Made by a program: the position numbers and the translations under genes. A stretch of 44,010 nucleotides of DNA, from positions 1 through 44,010 of the forward strand of contig JABDLD010000042.1 of NCBI GenBank assembly GCA_013001885.1, in the 5' to 3' direction. The notes under the pieces were generated by a model, which was given only the letters and a program-made list of their open reading frames with translations, ran no database searches and was not told the origin of the DNA. Numbering within the stretch: the first letter of the stretch is position 1; each line of letters opens with the position of its first letter. This stretch comes from Lysobacterales bacterium (GTDB lineage: Bacteria > Pseudomonadota > Gammaproteobacteria > Xanthomonadales > SZUA-36). This document shows positions 16,658-24,860 of the stretch, piece after piece.

Positions 16658-17594
16658 TCCCCCGTTCGCGGTCATAGCGCATCGCGGCGCATCGGGTTAC
16701 CTGCCCGAGCACACGCTCGCGGGCGTCGCGATGGCCCATGCAATGGGCGCCGACTATATAGAGCAGGACGTCGTTCTTACCCGGGATAACGTGCTGATCG
16801 TTCTGCATGATTTGTATCTCGACGCCGTTTCCGACGTCGCAGATCGCTTCGCCGGCCGCGAGCGCAATGACGGACATTACTACGCCATTGACTTCAGCCT
16901 GGAGGAAATCAGGACCCTGCGCGTGCACGAACGCCAAAAACCGGGAGGTGAACCCGGGTTTCCGGATCGATTTCCGCACAAAGATGCGCTTTTCCACATT
17001 CCGACACTGGAGGAGGAAATAAAGCTGATCCAGGGACTCAACCGTTCCCGAAAGAAAAATACGGGTATTTACATTGAGCCAAAAGCTCCAGCCTGGCACC
17101 TGCAGGAAGGGAGAGACATCATGGCGGAAGTTCTGACCGTACTGGGAAAATTCGGCTACCGCAGCAGAAGAGACAAGGCCATCCTGCAATCGTTCGATTT
17201 CGAACTTTTACGGAATTGTCGAAACGAGCTTAAAACCGATTTAAAACTGGTCCAGTTGATCGGCGAGAACAGCTGGCAGGAGAGCACCGCTGAATTTAAC
17301 TACTTGCGAACTGAGGCGGGGTTGCAAAGTGTTGCCGAATTTGCAGACGGGATCGGTCCCTGGCTGATGCAGTTGGTCGATACGGAAAATAACGGAAATA
17401 TTGAGATTACCGCCCTTGCCTCACTCGCCCACAGCGCCGGACTGTTCGTCCATGGTTACACGTTGAGAGCCGATCAGCTTCCGGTTGCAGCCGGCGGTAT
17501 GCGGCACGCCCTTGACCTGCTGGTCAACGAGGTGCGGCTGGACGGTGTGTTCACGGATCATCCAGACCAGGTTTTACGTTGGTTACATGAGTAA
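16647..17594 (+). CDS. Glycerophosphodiester phosphodiesterase, GlpQ-like, no signal peptide
   Basis: 315 aa from TTG 16647, which overlaps the lyase stop by 11 bp; no later start keeps the active site. Hydrolyses glycerophosphodiesters to glycerol-3-phosphate and an alcohol. Active-site residues: H12/R13 (AHRGASGYLPEHT), E39 and D41 (YIEQDVV), H54 (VLHD). VADRFAGRERNDGHYYAIDFSLEEI, QGLN.S.KN.GIY, KAPAWHLQEG and VFTDHPDQ follow E. coli GlpQ closely. Unlike periplasmic GlpQ it lacks a signal peptide, so a cytoplasmic role, more like UgpQ in location, is inferred. It is coupled to an ABC1-family gene downstream. Confidence 0.9.
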   Translation: MKTDPPFAVIAHRGASGYLPEHTLAGVAMAHAMGADYIEQDVVLTRDNVLIVLHDLYLDAVSDVADRFAGRERNDGHYYAIDFSLEEIRTLRVHERQKPGGEPGFPDRFPHKDALFHIPTLEEEIKLIQGLNRSRKKNTGIYIEPKAPAWHLQEGRDIMAEVLTVLGKFGYRSRRDKAILQSFDFELLRNCRNELKTDLKLVQLIGENSWQESTAEFNYLRTEAGLQSVAEFADGIGPWLMQLVDTENNGNIEITALASLAHSAGLFVHGYTLRADQLPVAAGGMRHALDLLVNEVRLDGVFTDHPDQVLRWLHE

Positions 17595-18897
17595 GTCGCG
17601 GGTTCCAACCACGCGCATCGGCCGCCTGGTCCGGCTGGGCTTTACCGCCGGCGAGATGGTGGCCGGGGGTGTCGCTGAAGGGGTAAAACGCCTGACCGGA
17701 GTCACTTCTGAGGACGCCGCGAACGTTTTTCTCACCGCAACCAATGCCGAGAAGCTGGCCAAACGCCTGGCCGGCATGCGCGGAGCGGCGATGAAAATGG
17801 GGCAGATCATGTCGATGGAGAGCGTGGATATCCTGCCGAGGGAATTTTCCGATGCATTGGCGATCCTCAGGGATTCGGCCAATACCATGCCCCACAGCCA
17901 GATTCGACGGGTGATGGGGCGTGAATACGGCAAGGGCTGGGAAGCAAAGTTCAAAAAGTTCGATTTCGAACCGGTTGCCGCCGCCTCGATCGGCCAGGTT
18001 CATCGCGTACTGACCAGGGACGGTCGCGATCTGGCCCTGAAGATTCAGTATCCCGGCGTGGCAAAAAGCATCAACAGCGACGTCGACAACATGGCGATGT
18101 TTCTGCGGATGGCGCGCATCCTTCCGGTGTCGATCGATGTCAGCGGAATCATGGCCGAAGCCAAGCGGCAGCTTCGGCAGGAAGCGGATTACCTGGTTGA
18201 GGCGAAGCATCTCCGTGACTATCGGAGACTGGTTGCAGACGACGACCGCTTCGTGGTTCCGAAAGTTCATGAAGACCTGACAACAAAGCGCATTCTGGCG
18301 ATGGATTACGTCAGTGGCGAGCCCCTGGAAAAGCTCGGGGAGGACGGCGTGTCGCAGGAGCGGCGCGACCACGCGGGCGCTTTACTGGAACACCTGATGT
18401 TTCGAGAACTGTTCGAATTCCGGACGATGCAGACCGACCCCAATTTCGCCAACTATTTTTACCGGCCCGAAGACGGCAGAATCGTGCTGCTGGACTTTGG
18501 TTCCACGGTTACCTTCACGAAAACGTTCACCTCCCGCTACGGCAGGATATCCAAGGCTCTGATCGAAGAGGACGAGGGTGCTGTGCGTCATTACGCGGAA
18601 CAGATCGGATACCTGCAACCCGGCGACAGTCCCGAATACGCTGGCCGCATCCTGGACATGATTCGGCTGATCTGCGAACCCATCCGCCATCCGGGCGTTT
18701 ATCATTTTGGGGAATCAGACCTGGTGATGCGGGCCCGCGACGCCGGCATCGAAATGATGTGGAGTAGCTCTGGAGAGCTGAGGGCGCCCCCGCCCGAGAC
18801 CGTTTTCCTGCACCGTAAACTGGTTGGTTCCTTTCTGCTTTGCGCCCGTATAAAGGCTCGCGTTGACGTCCAGGCACTGATTTCCGAGTATCTGTGA
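17587..18897 (+). CDS. ABC1/AarF/UbiB family atypical kinase-like protein
   Basis: 436 aa from ATG 17587, which overlaps the previous stop by 8 bp; the longer frame from 17485 lies inside the phosphodiesterase gene. Family hallmarks: KxGQ motif K70-Q73 (AMKMGQIMSM), Ala-rich nucleotide loop AAASIGQVH (131-139), LALKIQYPGV with the conserved Lys, and LLDFGSTVTF as the metal-binding DFG. Members (UbiB, COQ8) support ubiquinone biosynthesis through an ATPase activity. This one is shorter than E. coli UbiB and lacks an obvious C-terminal membrane pair, so it is closer to ADCK/COQ8-type proteins. The quinone role is inferred from family only. Confidence 0.88.
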   Translation: MSKSRVPTTRIGRLVRLGFTAGEMVAGGVAEGVKRLTGVTSEDAANVFLTATNAEKLAKRLAGMRGAAMKMGQIMSMESVDILPREFSDALAILRDSANTMPHSQIRRVMGREYGKGWEAKFKKFDFEPVAAASIGQVHRVLTRDGRDLALKIQYPGVAKSINSDVDNMAMFLRMARILPVSIDVSGIMAEAKRQLRQEADYLVEAKHLRDYRRLVADDDRFVVPKVHEDLTTKRILAMDYVSGEPLEKLGEDGVSQERRDHAGALLEHLMFRELFEFRTMQTDPNFANYFYRPEDGRIVLLDFGSTVTFTKTFTSRYGRISKALIEEDEGAVRHYAEQIGYLQPGDSPEYAGRILDMIRLICEPIRHPGVYHFGESDLVMRARDAGIEMMWSSSGELRAPPPETVFLHRKLVGSFLLCARIKARVDVQALISEYL

Positions 18898-18989
18898 GCG
18901 GCAACAGGCGAAACTGAATTGAGGCGACGATCGCCCCGGTTCCTGTCGCTGTCCCTGTAGCTGCAAAATAATCGCAAAACCTCTGCGCC

Positions 18990-19018
18990 TTGTATTTAAT
19001 TAATCATTTAATTAATAT
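18990..19018 (+). promoter_or_regulatory. Promoter with tandem 12-bp repeat, likely TetR operator
   Basis: TTGTAT (18990-18995), 17-bp spacer, TAATAT (19013-19018). The spacer and -10 are covered by a tandem repeat ATTTAATTAATC/ATTTAATTAATA (18994-19005, 19006-19017), each with a TTAATTAA palindrome. It lies 41 bp upstream of the TetR gene, so autoregulation by occlusion is likely. Confidence 0.5.
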
Positions 19019-19059
19019 TGTTATTTATATCGCGTTTACCGACCTGGAGGGGCACATTC

Positions 19060-19704
19060 ATGCCTACTGCAAGCGTTGAGAAAAGCCGGTCAACGGGCCG
19101 CCCGCCCACGGAACATGCAGTCGACATTCGGCAACAGATCATGGAAGCCGCCATTGATCTGTTTGCCAACAAGGGCTACGCGGCCACGCCAATGAGAGCC
19201 ATCGCGGAGCGCGTCGGCGTCAACCCGGCCATGATTCACTATTACTTTGGCAGCAAGGAAGCCTTGCTCCATGCAGCTCTGGAAGAGTCACTGGAGCCGC
19301 TGGCCGAGGCGGTTGCGGTCATGCAGAAGCAACAGGATGCCCCCCTGCAGAGCATCATCTCGCTGATTATCGGCGCGTTTTCCCGCAAACCCAGCCTGCC
19401 GGTACTGATGACGCGCGAGGTTCTGCTGCCGGGCGGCGCGGTACAGGAGCACTTCATGAAGCATTTTGCACCGCGTCTTGGCGGCGCGTTGCCGCAACTG
19501 CTGCAGCGGGAACAGAAAAACGGCCGGTTGAGAGACGACCTGGACCCGCGGCTGGTCGCCCAGACGCTGCTCGGGCTCTGCGCGTTTCCCTTTATCAGCC
19601 GCAGCCTTGCCGAACCTGTCTTGGGTATCCCCTATGGCAAGGACGGGATTCGGGAAATTGAACAGAACATCATGAACCTGTTGCACAGAGGATTCAGCGC
19701 ATGA
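19060..19704 (+). CDS. TetR family transcriptional regulator
   Basis: 214 aa. ATG 19060 has GGAGGGG 7 nt upstream; the TTG at 19018 has none. N-terminal helix-turn-helix: IMEAAIDLFANKGYAATPMRAIAERVGVNPAMIHYYFGSKEALLHAALEE (residues about 27-76), the classical TetR pattern with HYYFGSKE. The C-terminal ligand domain is unremarkable. It is the first gene of an operon with a HlyD-type adaptor, ATPase and permease; its stop overlaps the adaptor start (ATGA). It probably represses the operon until an exported compound binds. Similar to E. coli YbiH (CecR), which precedes ybhGFSR. Confidence 0.92.
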   Translation: MPTASVEKSRSTGRPPTEHAVDIRQQIMEAAIDLFANKGYAATPMRAIAERVGVNPAMIHYYFGSKEALLHAALEESLEPLAEAVAVMQKQQDAPLQSIISLIIGAFSRKPSLPVLMTREVLLPGGAVQEHFMKHFAPRLGGALPQLLQREQKNGRLRDDLDPRLVAQTLLGLCAFPFISRSLAEPVLGIPYGKDGIREIEQNIMNLLHRGFSA

Positions 19705-20663
19705 ATATGACCAAGAGAATGGCATGGTCCGGGCTGGCACTGCTCGCTCTCGCTATGAGCGCCTGCGACAGCGCTGAAACCACGTACATGGTTGGCACGC
19801 TCGAACGTGACCGCATCGATATAGTGGCGGAAAGCAACGAACCGATTACCGCAATCCGGGTGGCGGATGGCCAGGCCGTTGACGCCGGGGATCCGATCCT
19901 GGAACAGGACCCGAGCCGGGCGGAAGCCCGCCTGGCGCAGTACAGGGCGCAGCGCAACCAGGCGGCGGCGCGCCTGGCTGAACTGCAGCGCGGACCCAGG
20001 AAGGAATCCATCCGTGAAGCCCGTGCCAGGCTCGAAGCGAGCAGGCTGCAGGAAGAAAATGCCCTTGCTGTTTTTAACCGGACCCGGGAAGTTTTCGATA
20101 AAAAGCTTGCCAGCAAGGATACGCTGGACCGGGACGAGACAGCCTGGCGCACCGCTGCGGCACAGGTCAAAGCCGAGTCCGAGGTGCTGGGCCGCTTGCT
20201 GAACGGAACGACGGTGGAAGAACTCGACCAGGCCGTAGCGGCGCTCGAGGCCGGCGACGCCCAGGTGCGCCAGGCGCAGCTGGATCTGGATCGAACGAGG
20301 CTGCACGCGCCGGTTGCCGGCCTGGTCGACAAAGTGCTCTACCGGATCGGCGAGCGCCCTGCCCCGGGCAGCACCATCGCGGTCGTGCTGGACGGCTCGC
20401 GGACCTTCGCCCGCGTGTACGTTCCTGAGCAACTCAGAACCCGGGTGACGCCGGGCACCGCAATCAGCGTCCGGGTGGACGGCGAGTCCACTGCCTTTTC
20501 TGGGCGCGTGCGCTGGGTTTCTTCCGACGCTTCGTTCACTCCTTATTTCGCGCTGACGGAACACGATCGTTCAAGACTCAGCTACCTGGCGGAAATAGAC
20601 GTTCCGGACGCGGCCGGCCTGCCCTCTGGCGTTCCGCTCCAGGCCGACTTTCCGGGGGAATAA
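19701..20663 (+). CDS. HlyD/YbhG-like membrane fusion lipoprotein
   Basis: 320 aa. Starts in an ATGA overlap with the TetR gene. An N-terminal signal ends LAMSAC (C22), a near-lipobox, so it may be lipid-anchored. The first lipoyl half-motif is VAESNEPITAIRVADGQAVDAGDPILEQD (about 35-63). A long coiled coil follows (about 65-200, rich in Ala, Arg, Glu, Gln), then the second half, LDRTRLHAPVAGLVDKVLYRIGERPAPGSTIAVV, and a beta-barrel. Connects the ATPase/permease in the inner membrane to an outer-membrane exit, as YbhG does. No TolC-like gene is adjacent. Confidence 0.88.
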   Translation: MNMTKRMAWSGLALLALAMSACDSAETTYMVGTLERDRIDIVAESNEPITAIRVADGQAVDAGDPILEQDPSRAEARLAQYRAQRNQAAARLAELQRGPRKESIREARARLEASRLQEENALAVFNRTREVFDKKLASKDTLDRDETAWRTAAAQVKAESEVLGRLLNGTTVEELDQAVAALEAGDAQVRQAQLDLDRTRLHAPVAGLVDKVLYRIGERPAPGSTIAVVLDGSRTFARVYVPEQLRTRVTPGTAISVRVDGESTAFSGRVRWVSSDASFTPYFALTEHDRSRLSYLAEIDVPDAAGLPSGVPLQADFPGE

Positions 20664-20668
20664 TCAAC

Positions 20669-21634
20669 GTGCCGGATACTGCGCCCTCCCAACTGGCGAT
20701 ACAGGCCCGCGGCCTGACCAAGGACTTCGGAAACGTCGTGGCCGTCAATGATCTCGATCTGGACGTGCCGCGCGAACGGATTTATGGCTTCCTCGGCCCG
20801 AACGGGTCCGGAAAGTCGACCTGCATACGAATGCTCTGCGGGCTTCTCACACCTACGGCGGGTGACATTAACGTGCTCGGCCTGGAAATCCCGAGGCAGG
20901 CTGAGACCCTGCGCCGCAAGGTGGGTTACATGACCCAGAAGTTTTCGCTGTTCGAGGATCTGACCGTTTCGGAAAACCTGGCTTTCATAGCGAATATTTA
21001 CACCCTGACACGAGCCGAGCAGCGCACCAGAATTCCGGCGGCCGTGGAGCGCTATGAACTTGGACGATTGCTCAAGCAGCGCGCCGGCACGCTGAGCGGC
21101 GGCCAAAAACAGCGCTTGGCGCTCGCCGCAGCAACGCTGCACGAGCCTGAACTGCTGTTTCTTGACGAGCCCACGTCGGCCGTGGATCCCGAAAACCGGC
21201 GCGCGTTCTGGGAAAGCCTGTTCGACCTGATCGCCGAGGGAACCACGATCCTGGTCTCCACCCATTACATGGACGAGGCCGAACGTTGTCATGCGCTGGC
21301 GATCCTCGACCGCGGATTGCTGGTCGCCGCAGGCAGCCCGGGGCAGCTTGCGGCCGGAATTGAAGCGTCAGTCCTGGTGGTCGAGTCAGCGGAACCGCGA
21401 AAAATAGCACGTTTCCTGGAAGCCCAGGACTTCGTTCACAGCACCGCGCAAATTGGAAACACGCTGCGCGTGATGGTTGATCTTGATATACCGGACCCGG
21501 TTCAACTCACCAACGAGACGGTCATGACTCATGGCCTGAACCTGGACGGCTGTGAAAAAGTGCAGCCGAGCCTGGAAGATGTATTCGTGGCTGCGACACA
21601 AGCGCGAAAAGCAGCCAGGGAGACCGCCGCATGA
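20669..21634 (+). CDS. ABC transporter ATP-binding protein, YbhF/DrrA-like
   Basis: 321 aa from GTG 20669, with GGGGGAA upstream. One nucleotide-binding domain: Walker A GPNGSGKST (about residues 44-52), Q-loop MTQKFSLFEDLTV, signature LSGGQKQRLALAAA, Walker B LLFLDEPTSAVD, H-loop STHYMDE. A DrrA-type C-terminal extension of about 90 residues ends EDVFVAAT. E. coli YbhF carries two such domains; this protein has one. It pairs with the permease that starts in an ATGA overlap with its stop. It powers export across the inner membrane; the substrate is unknown, with drugs or toxic compounds the usual cargo. Confidence 0.93.
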   Translation: MPDTAPSQLAIQARGLTKDFGNVVAVNDLDLDVPRERIYGFLGPNGSGKSTCIRMLCGLLTPTAGDINVLGLEIPRQAETLRRKVGYMTQKFSLFEDLTVSENLAFIANIYTLTRAEQRTRIPAAVERYELGRLLKQRAGTLSGGQKQRLALAAATLHEPELLFLDEPTSAVDPENRRAFWESLFDLIAEGTTILVSTHYMDEAERCHALAILDRGLLVAAGSPGQLAAGIEASVLVVESAEPRKIARFLEAQDFVHSTAQIGNTLRVMVDLDIPDPVQLTNETVMTHGLNLDGCEKVQPSLEDVFVAATQARKAARETAA

Positions 21635-22719
21635 AGTCCCTGCAGCGCATATTCGCCATTGTGGTCAAAGAGCTTCGCCAGCTGTCGAGGGACCGGCTCA
21701 CATTTGGCATGATCGTGGGAATCCCGGCGATTCAGCTGCTGATGTTCGGCTTCGCCATCAACATGGATGTGCGGCATCTGTCGGCCGGGGTCGCTGATCT
21801 CTCAGGCTCCGCCGCTTCCCGGCAAATGGTGATGGACATGGCGCAAACGCAGGTCATCGACATCGACCACCAGGCCGGCAGCGTCGAGGAACTGGAGTCG
21901 TTGATGCGACAGGGCAAGATCGTGGTCGGCATCTACATACCGACCGATTTTGAACGCAGACTGCAACAACCGGAACGCTCCGCCCTGCAGCTGCTGGTGG
22001 ATGGATCCGATACGGTGGTCCAGGGTGCCGTCGTGGGCATCGCCAACTCCAGCAGGGTTTCCCCCTACACCGACAGACCGCCCACGATGGAAGTCCGCAC
22101 CTACTACAACCCGGAACGCCGCTCACCGGTCAATACCGTTCCGGGCCTGATCGGGGTGATACTGACCATGACCATGACGCTGTTCACCGCCGTGGCCATT
22201 GTCCGAGAGCGCGAGCGCGGCAACCTGGAATTGCTCATCACAACACCGGTTCGCTCGGGGGAGTTGATGCTGGCGAAGATATTGCCTTACGTTTTCATCG
22301 GGCTGATCCAGGTCTCCCTGGTGCTGGCGCTGGGCGTGCTGTTGTTCGACGTGCCGATTCGCGGCGCCCTGACCGACGTCTACAAGGTCTGCCTGATGTT
22401 CATTATTGCCAACCTGGCACTGGGACTGGTGATTTCCACCGTCGCGCAGACCCAGTTCCAGGCCATGCAGATGACGTTCTTTTTCCTGCTGCCTTCGATC
22501 CTGTTGTCGGGTTTCATGTTTCCATTCGACGGCATGCCCAAGCCGGCGCAATGGATTGCCGAGGTATTGCCGATGACGCACTTCATGCGCCTGATACGCG
22601 GCGTGGTGCTGCGCGGCGCAAGCCTGCCCGAGCTGTCGACCGAGTTGGGCATACTATTCGGGTTCATCCTGGCCGCTATGGCGATCGCCATTCTGCGTTT
22701 CAACAAGCGGCTGGACTGA
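21631..22719 (+). CDS. ABC-2 type transporter permease, YbhS-like
   Basis: 362 aa, six predicted membrane helices: one N-terminal (about 26-46) and five in the second half, with a large periplasmic loop (about 50-170) between them. RPPTMEVRTYYNPE, VPGLIGVILTMTMTLFTAVAIVRERERGNLELLITTPVRSGELMLAKILPYV and LLSGFMFPFDGMPKPAQWIAEVLPMTHFMRLIRGVVLRGA are characteristic. E. coli has two permeases (YbhS, YbhR); only one follows here before a gene on the other strand, so the exporter would be a homodimer. Confidence 0.93.
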   Translation: MKSLQRIFAIVVKELRQLSRDRLTFGMIVGIPAIQLLMFGFAINMDVRHLSAGVADLSGSAASRQMVMDMAQTQVIDIDHQAGSVEELESLMRQGKIVVGIYIPTDFERRLQQPERSALQLLVDGSDTVVQGAVVGIANSSRVSPYTDRPPTMEVRTYYNPERRSPVNTVPGLIGVILTMTMTLFTAVAIVRERERGNLELLITTPVRSGELMLAKILPYVFIGLIQVSLVLALGVLLFDVPIRGALTDVYKVCLMFIIANLALGLVISTVAQTQFQAMQMTFFFLLPSILLSGFMFPFDGMPKPAQWIAEVLPMTHFMRLIRGVVLRGASLPELSTELGILFGFILAAMAIAILRFNKRLD

Positions 22720-22726
22720 GCCGCCT

Positions 22727-23245
22727 TCAGGCTTCGAGTTCTATATCCACCATCAATTCGTTGGCCAGATCTTCGAGCTTCTCCTGCAGACTGTCGCGGT
22801 CGGTTCCGGGCGGAATAAAAATACGGGCATGCGCCATGAACAGGCTCTCGCCGGACATCGATGCACTCTGAACGGTTGTCTCCAGCTCCTGCACGTTGAT
22901 GCCAAAATCGGCCAGCACTTCGGTGATTTCATGTACGATGCCGGGCCGGTCCTGTCCCACCAACTCGAATGAATATTCCCGCGCAGAGTCGGAAACGGGC
23001 GGCGAATCACTCAACTGCGCCACGATCTGCATTCCGCGGGAGTCGAGCGCCTTGAGTTCAGCGAAGAAGGACTCGACGTTTTCTTCAGGCAGCTGAACCA
23101 GCAAGATTCCGGCAAATTTTCCCGCCAGCGACAACATGCTGCTCTCGGTCCAGTTGCCTCCGTTGTCGGCAATAACCTCGGACAGCGCCTCAACCACGCC
23201 GGGATGGTCGTCGCTGACGACGGTCAAAACAATCGACGTGTTCAT
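22727..23245 (-). CDS. GcvR-like double ACT-domain protein
   Basis: 172 aa, with GGAG 8 nt before the ATG. Two ACT domains in tandem: residues about 5-80 (VLTVVSDDHPGVVEALSEVIADNGGNW) and about 90-170 (FELVGQDRPGIVHEITEVLADFGINVQELET). The spacing and the DHPG/DRPG glycine-binding turns match the glycine cleavage repressor GcvR, which acts with GcvA rather than binding DNA itself. No gcv genes are close. It is convergent with the ABC permease gene, 7 bp apart. Confidence 0.88.
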   Translation of the reverse strand: MNTSIVLTVVSDDHPGVVEALSEVIADNGGNWTESSMLSLAGKFAGILLVQLPEENVESFFAELKALDSRGMQIVAQLSDSPPVSDSAREYSFELVGQDRPGIVHEITEVLADFGINVQELETTVQSASMSGESLFMAHARIFIPPGTDRDSLQEKLEDLANELMVDIELEA

Positions 23246-23345
23246 TCAATCATCTCCAATATGGATAGTGGGGGAGCAGAAATGTCATTTCATCCGGGCC
23301 GCCAAGCATATAGAATATCATTGACAACTTATTGAAGGGAACGTC

Positions 23346-24218
23346 ATGAACCACTGCCTGCAAAGATTTCTCGTAACCACTTTTGCTCTTGTTTTGAGCT
23401 TGTCTGCCGGCCCTCTGCTGGCACAGGATGAAAATGAGGCTGAGGAGGCCGGATCAGCTCCAGCCGAACAGGATGACGTCTCAAAAGCTCTGGATTCCAC
23501 GGCCACCCAGTGGTCTTTCCAGTTTGCTTACCAGACCACCAGCTGGAAAGACGACATCGTCAACGGCCAGGCGCGCAAGCCGGGCCTGGATAATTTTGTG
23601 CAACTGCGGGTGGTCGCTCCTCTTGTATTCGATAAGTTCACGCTGCTCCCTCGACTGACCTTGCGCCACTATGAAAACGAGCAGAACGGCGACAACGGCC
23701 TGGGCAACACGGAGCTTTTCGGCCTGATCGTTCCGAAAAAGTGGGATTGGGGAACGGGGCGTGTGGGCCTCGGGCCGCTGATCACTTTTCCCGGCAATGA
23801 TAAAGTCGCCCGCGACGAGTGGGGTTACGGATTCGCCGGCGCTATTGTAAATACCTCGGGAAAATGGTTTTACGGCGTGCTGTTAACCCAGTCCTGGCGG
23901 TCGGTGGACCCCAACAACCTGGCGCCCGGAACCAGCGACACGAACCCGCTCGGAATTGCCCCCTTCCTGAACTATCAGCTGGGTGGCGGCTGGTACGTGG
24001 GCAATGGCGACATGGTCATGCAGTACGATTGGGATTCGAAGAAATTCTACATGCCGATCAATGTGCGCATCGGCAAAGTCGTGCCCAGTAAAAAAGCGGG
24101 CAGCTGGAACATCTACGCCGAATTCGGAACCAGCCTGATTTACGACAACTGGCCGGGTTCCGCCAAGGACACTTCCGTTCGTTTCAACATTACCAAGACA
24201 TTGCCTGCGAGTTTCTGA
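23346..24218 (+). CDS. Outer-membrane beta-barrel, MetA-pathway/transporter type
   Basis: 290 aa with a signal peptide (1-26, ending PLLAQ). AAGGGA precedes the ATG. An acidic linker (DENEAEEAGSAPAEQDD) follows, then alternating aromatic strands ending in a Phe: WSFQFAYQTTSW, FTLLPRLTLRHYEN, GLGNTELFGLIVPKKW, WGYGFAGAIVNTSGKWFYGVLLTQSW, VRFNITKTLPASF. The LGNTELF and GIAPFLNYQLGGGWYV patterns are typical of the barrel family annotated after the phenol meta-pathway. Two more barrels of the same style lie at 36106 and 41401. A 14-bp palindrome (24222-24235) covers the gap to the convergent gene. Function: small-molecule or substrate uptake is a guess from the family. Confidence 0.75.
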   Translation: MNHCLQRFLVTTFALVLSLSAGPLLAQDENEAEEAGSAPAEQDDVSKALDSTATQWSFQFAYQTTSWKDDIVNGQARKPGLDNFVQLRVVAPLVFDKFTLLPRLTLRHYENEQNGDNGLGNTELFGLIVPKKWDWGTGRVGLGPLITFPGNDKVARDEWGYGFAGAIVNTSGKWFYGVLLTQSWRSVDPNNLAPGTSDTNPLGIAPFLNYQLGGGWYVGNGDMVMQYDWDSKKFYMPINVRIGKVVPSKKAGSWNIYAEFGTSLIYDNWPGSAKDTSVRFNITKTLPASF

Positions 24219-24231
24219 AGCCTGACTGCAG

Positions 24232-24858
24232 TCAGCGGATCGCACGGAAAGGCAAGAACCTGTTGGTGCCCCGTTGGTAATCGGAGTACGCCTGCCCGTG
24301 CGCCTGCAGCATCCATTGCTCCTCATTGCGGGCTTTCAGGTTCATCAGAATCGTGTGCATCAGCGCCGCAACCAGCAGCGGCCATGATGGTGCAGCAACC
24401 GACGTGCACCATATCATCGTGATGCTCAGCGCATAAATGGGATGGCGGACGCGGCTGAACGGCCCGTCGGTGATCAATTCGCCGGGTGCGTCGGGCGTCA
24501 CTGCAACTCGCCAGTTTGTACCCATCCAGCGCCAGCAGAAGATCGTCGCAGCGAAGCAAAGCCATGCAGCGGCGGCGGCCAGCCAGCGCAAACCCGGCCA
24601 GAAAATCCCCTCGAGAACGACCGGCGGCAACTGCCAGGGGACGTCGTCCCGGGACAGCGTAAACCAGGGAAACAGGATCCAGCCGGCAATCACCGGCACC
24701 CACGCAATCCACATTAGCTTCTCAAGGACCTGTCCCGGCAAAAGCCCCGCGTTCCGGGTTCCCTGCAGGCGGGCTCGCAGGCCCATTACGGCAACCCCAA
24801 GCCAGTAGCACCAGACGGCAAACATGGCCAGGTACACCGGTCCGGTTCCGGTGTCCAC
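24232..24858 (-). CDS. Isoprenylcysteine carboxyl methyltransferase-like membrane protein
   Basis: 208 aa from GTG 24858, two bases after the stop of the lipoprotein gene upstream, so they are coupled. Four to five membrane helices: about 8-26, 45-65, 90-112, 148-170. The C-terminal core GELITDGPFSRVRHPIYALSI, NLKARNEEQWMLQAHGQAYSDYQRGTNRFLPF is the ICMT/PEMT-type SAM-binding region with RHPIY and the Y..Y.....RF end. It methylates a lipid or small hydrophobic compound; the substrate is unknown. Downstream of an acyltransferase and a lipoprotein hydrolase in one minus run, so a lipid-related task is plausible. Confidence 0.82.
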   Translation of the reverse strand: MDTGTGPVYLAMFAVWCYWLGVAVMGLRARLQGTRNAGLLPGQVLEKLMWIAWVPVIAGWILFPWFTLSRDDVPWQLPPVVLEGIFWPGLRWLAAAAAWLCFAATIFCWRWMGTNWRVAVTPDAPGELITDGPFSRVRHPIYALSITMIWCTSVAAPSWPLLVAALMHTILMNLKARNEEQWMLQAHGQAYSDYQRGTNRFLPFRAIR

Positions 24859-24860
24859 CT

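Noticed and set aside
24222-24235. Palindrome CTGACTGCAGTCAG as a terminator
   Set aside because: It has no loop worth the name and no U-run; it overlaps the stop of the convergent gene and may be chance.
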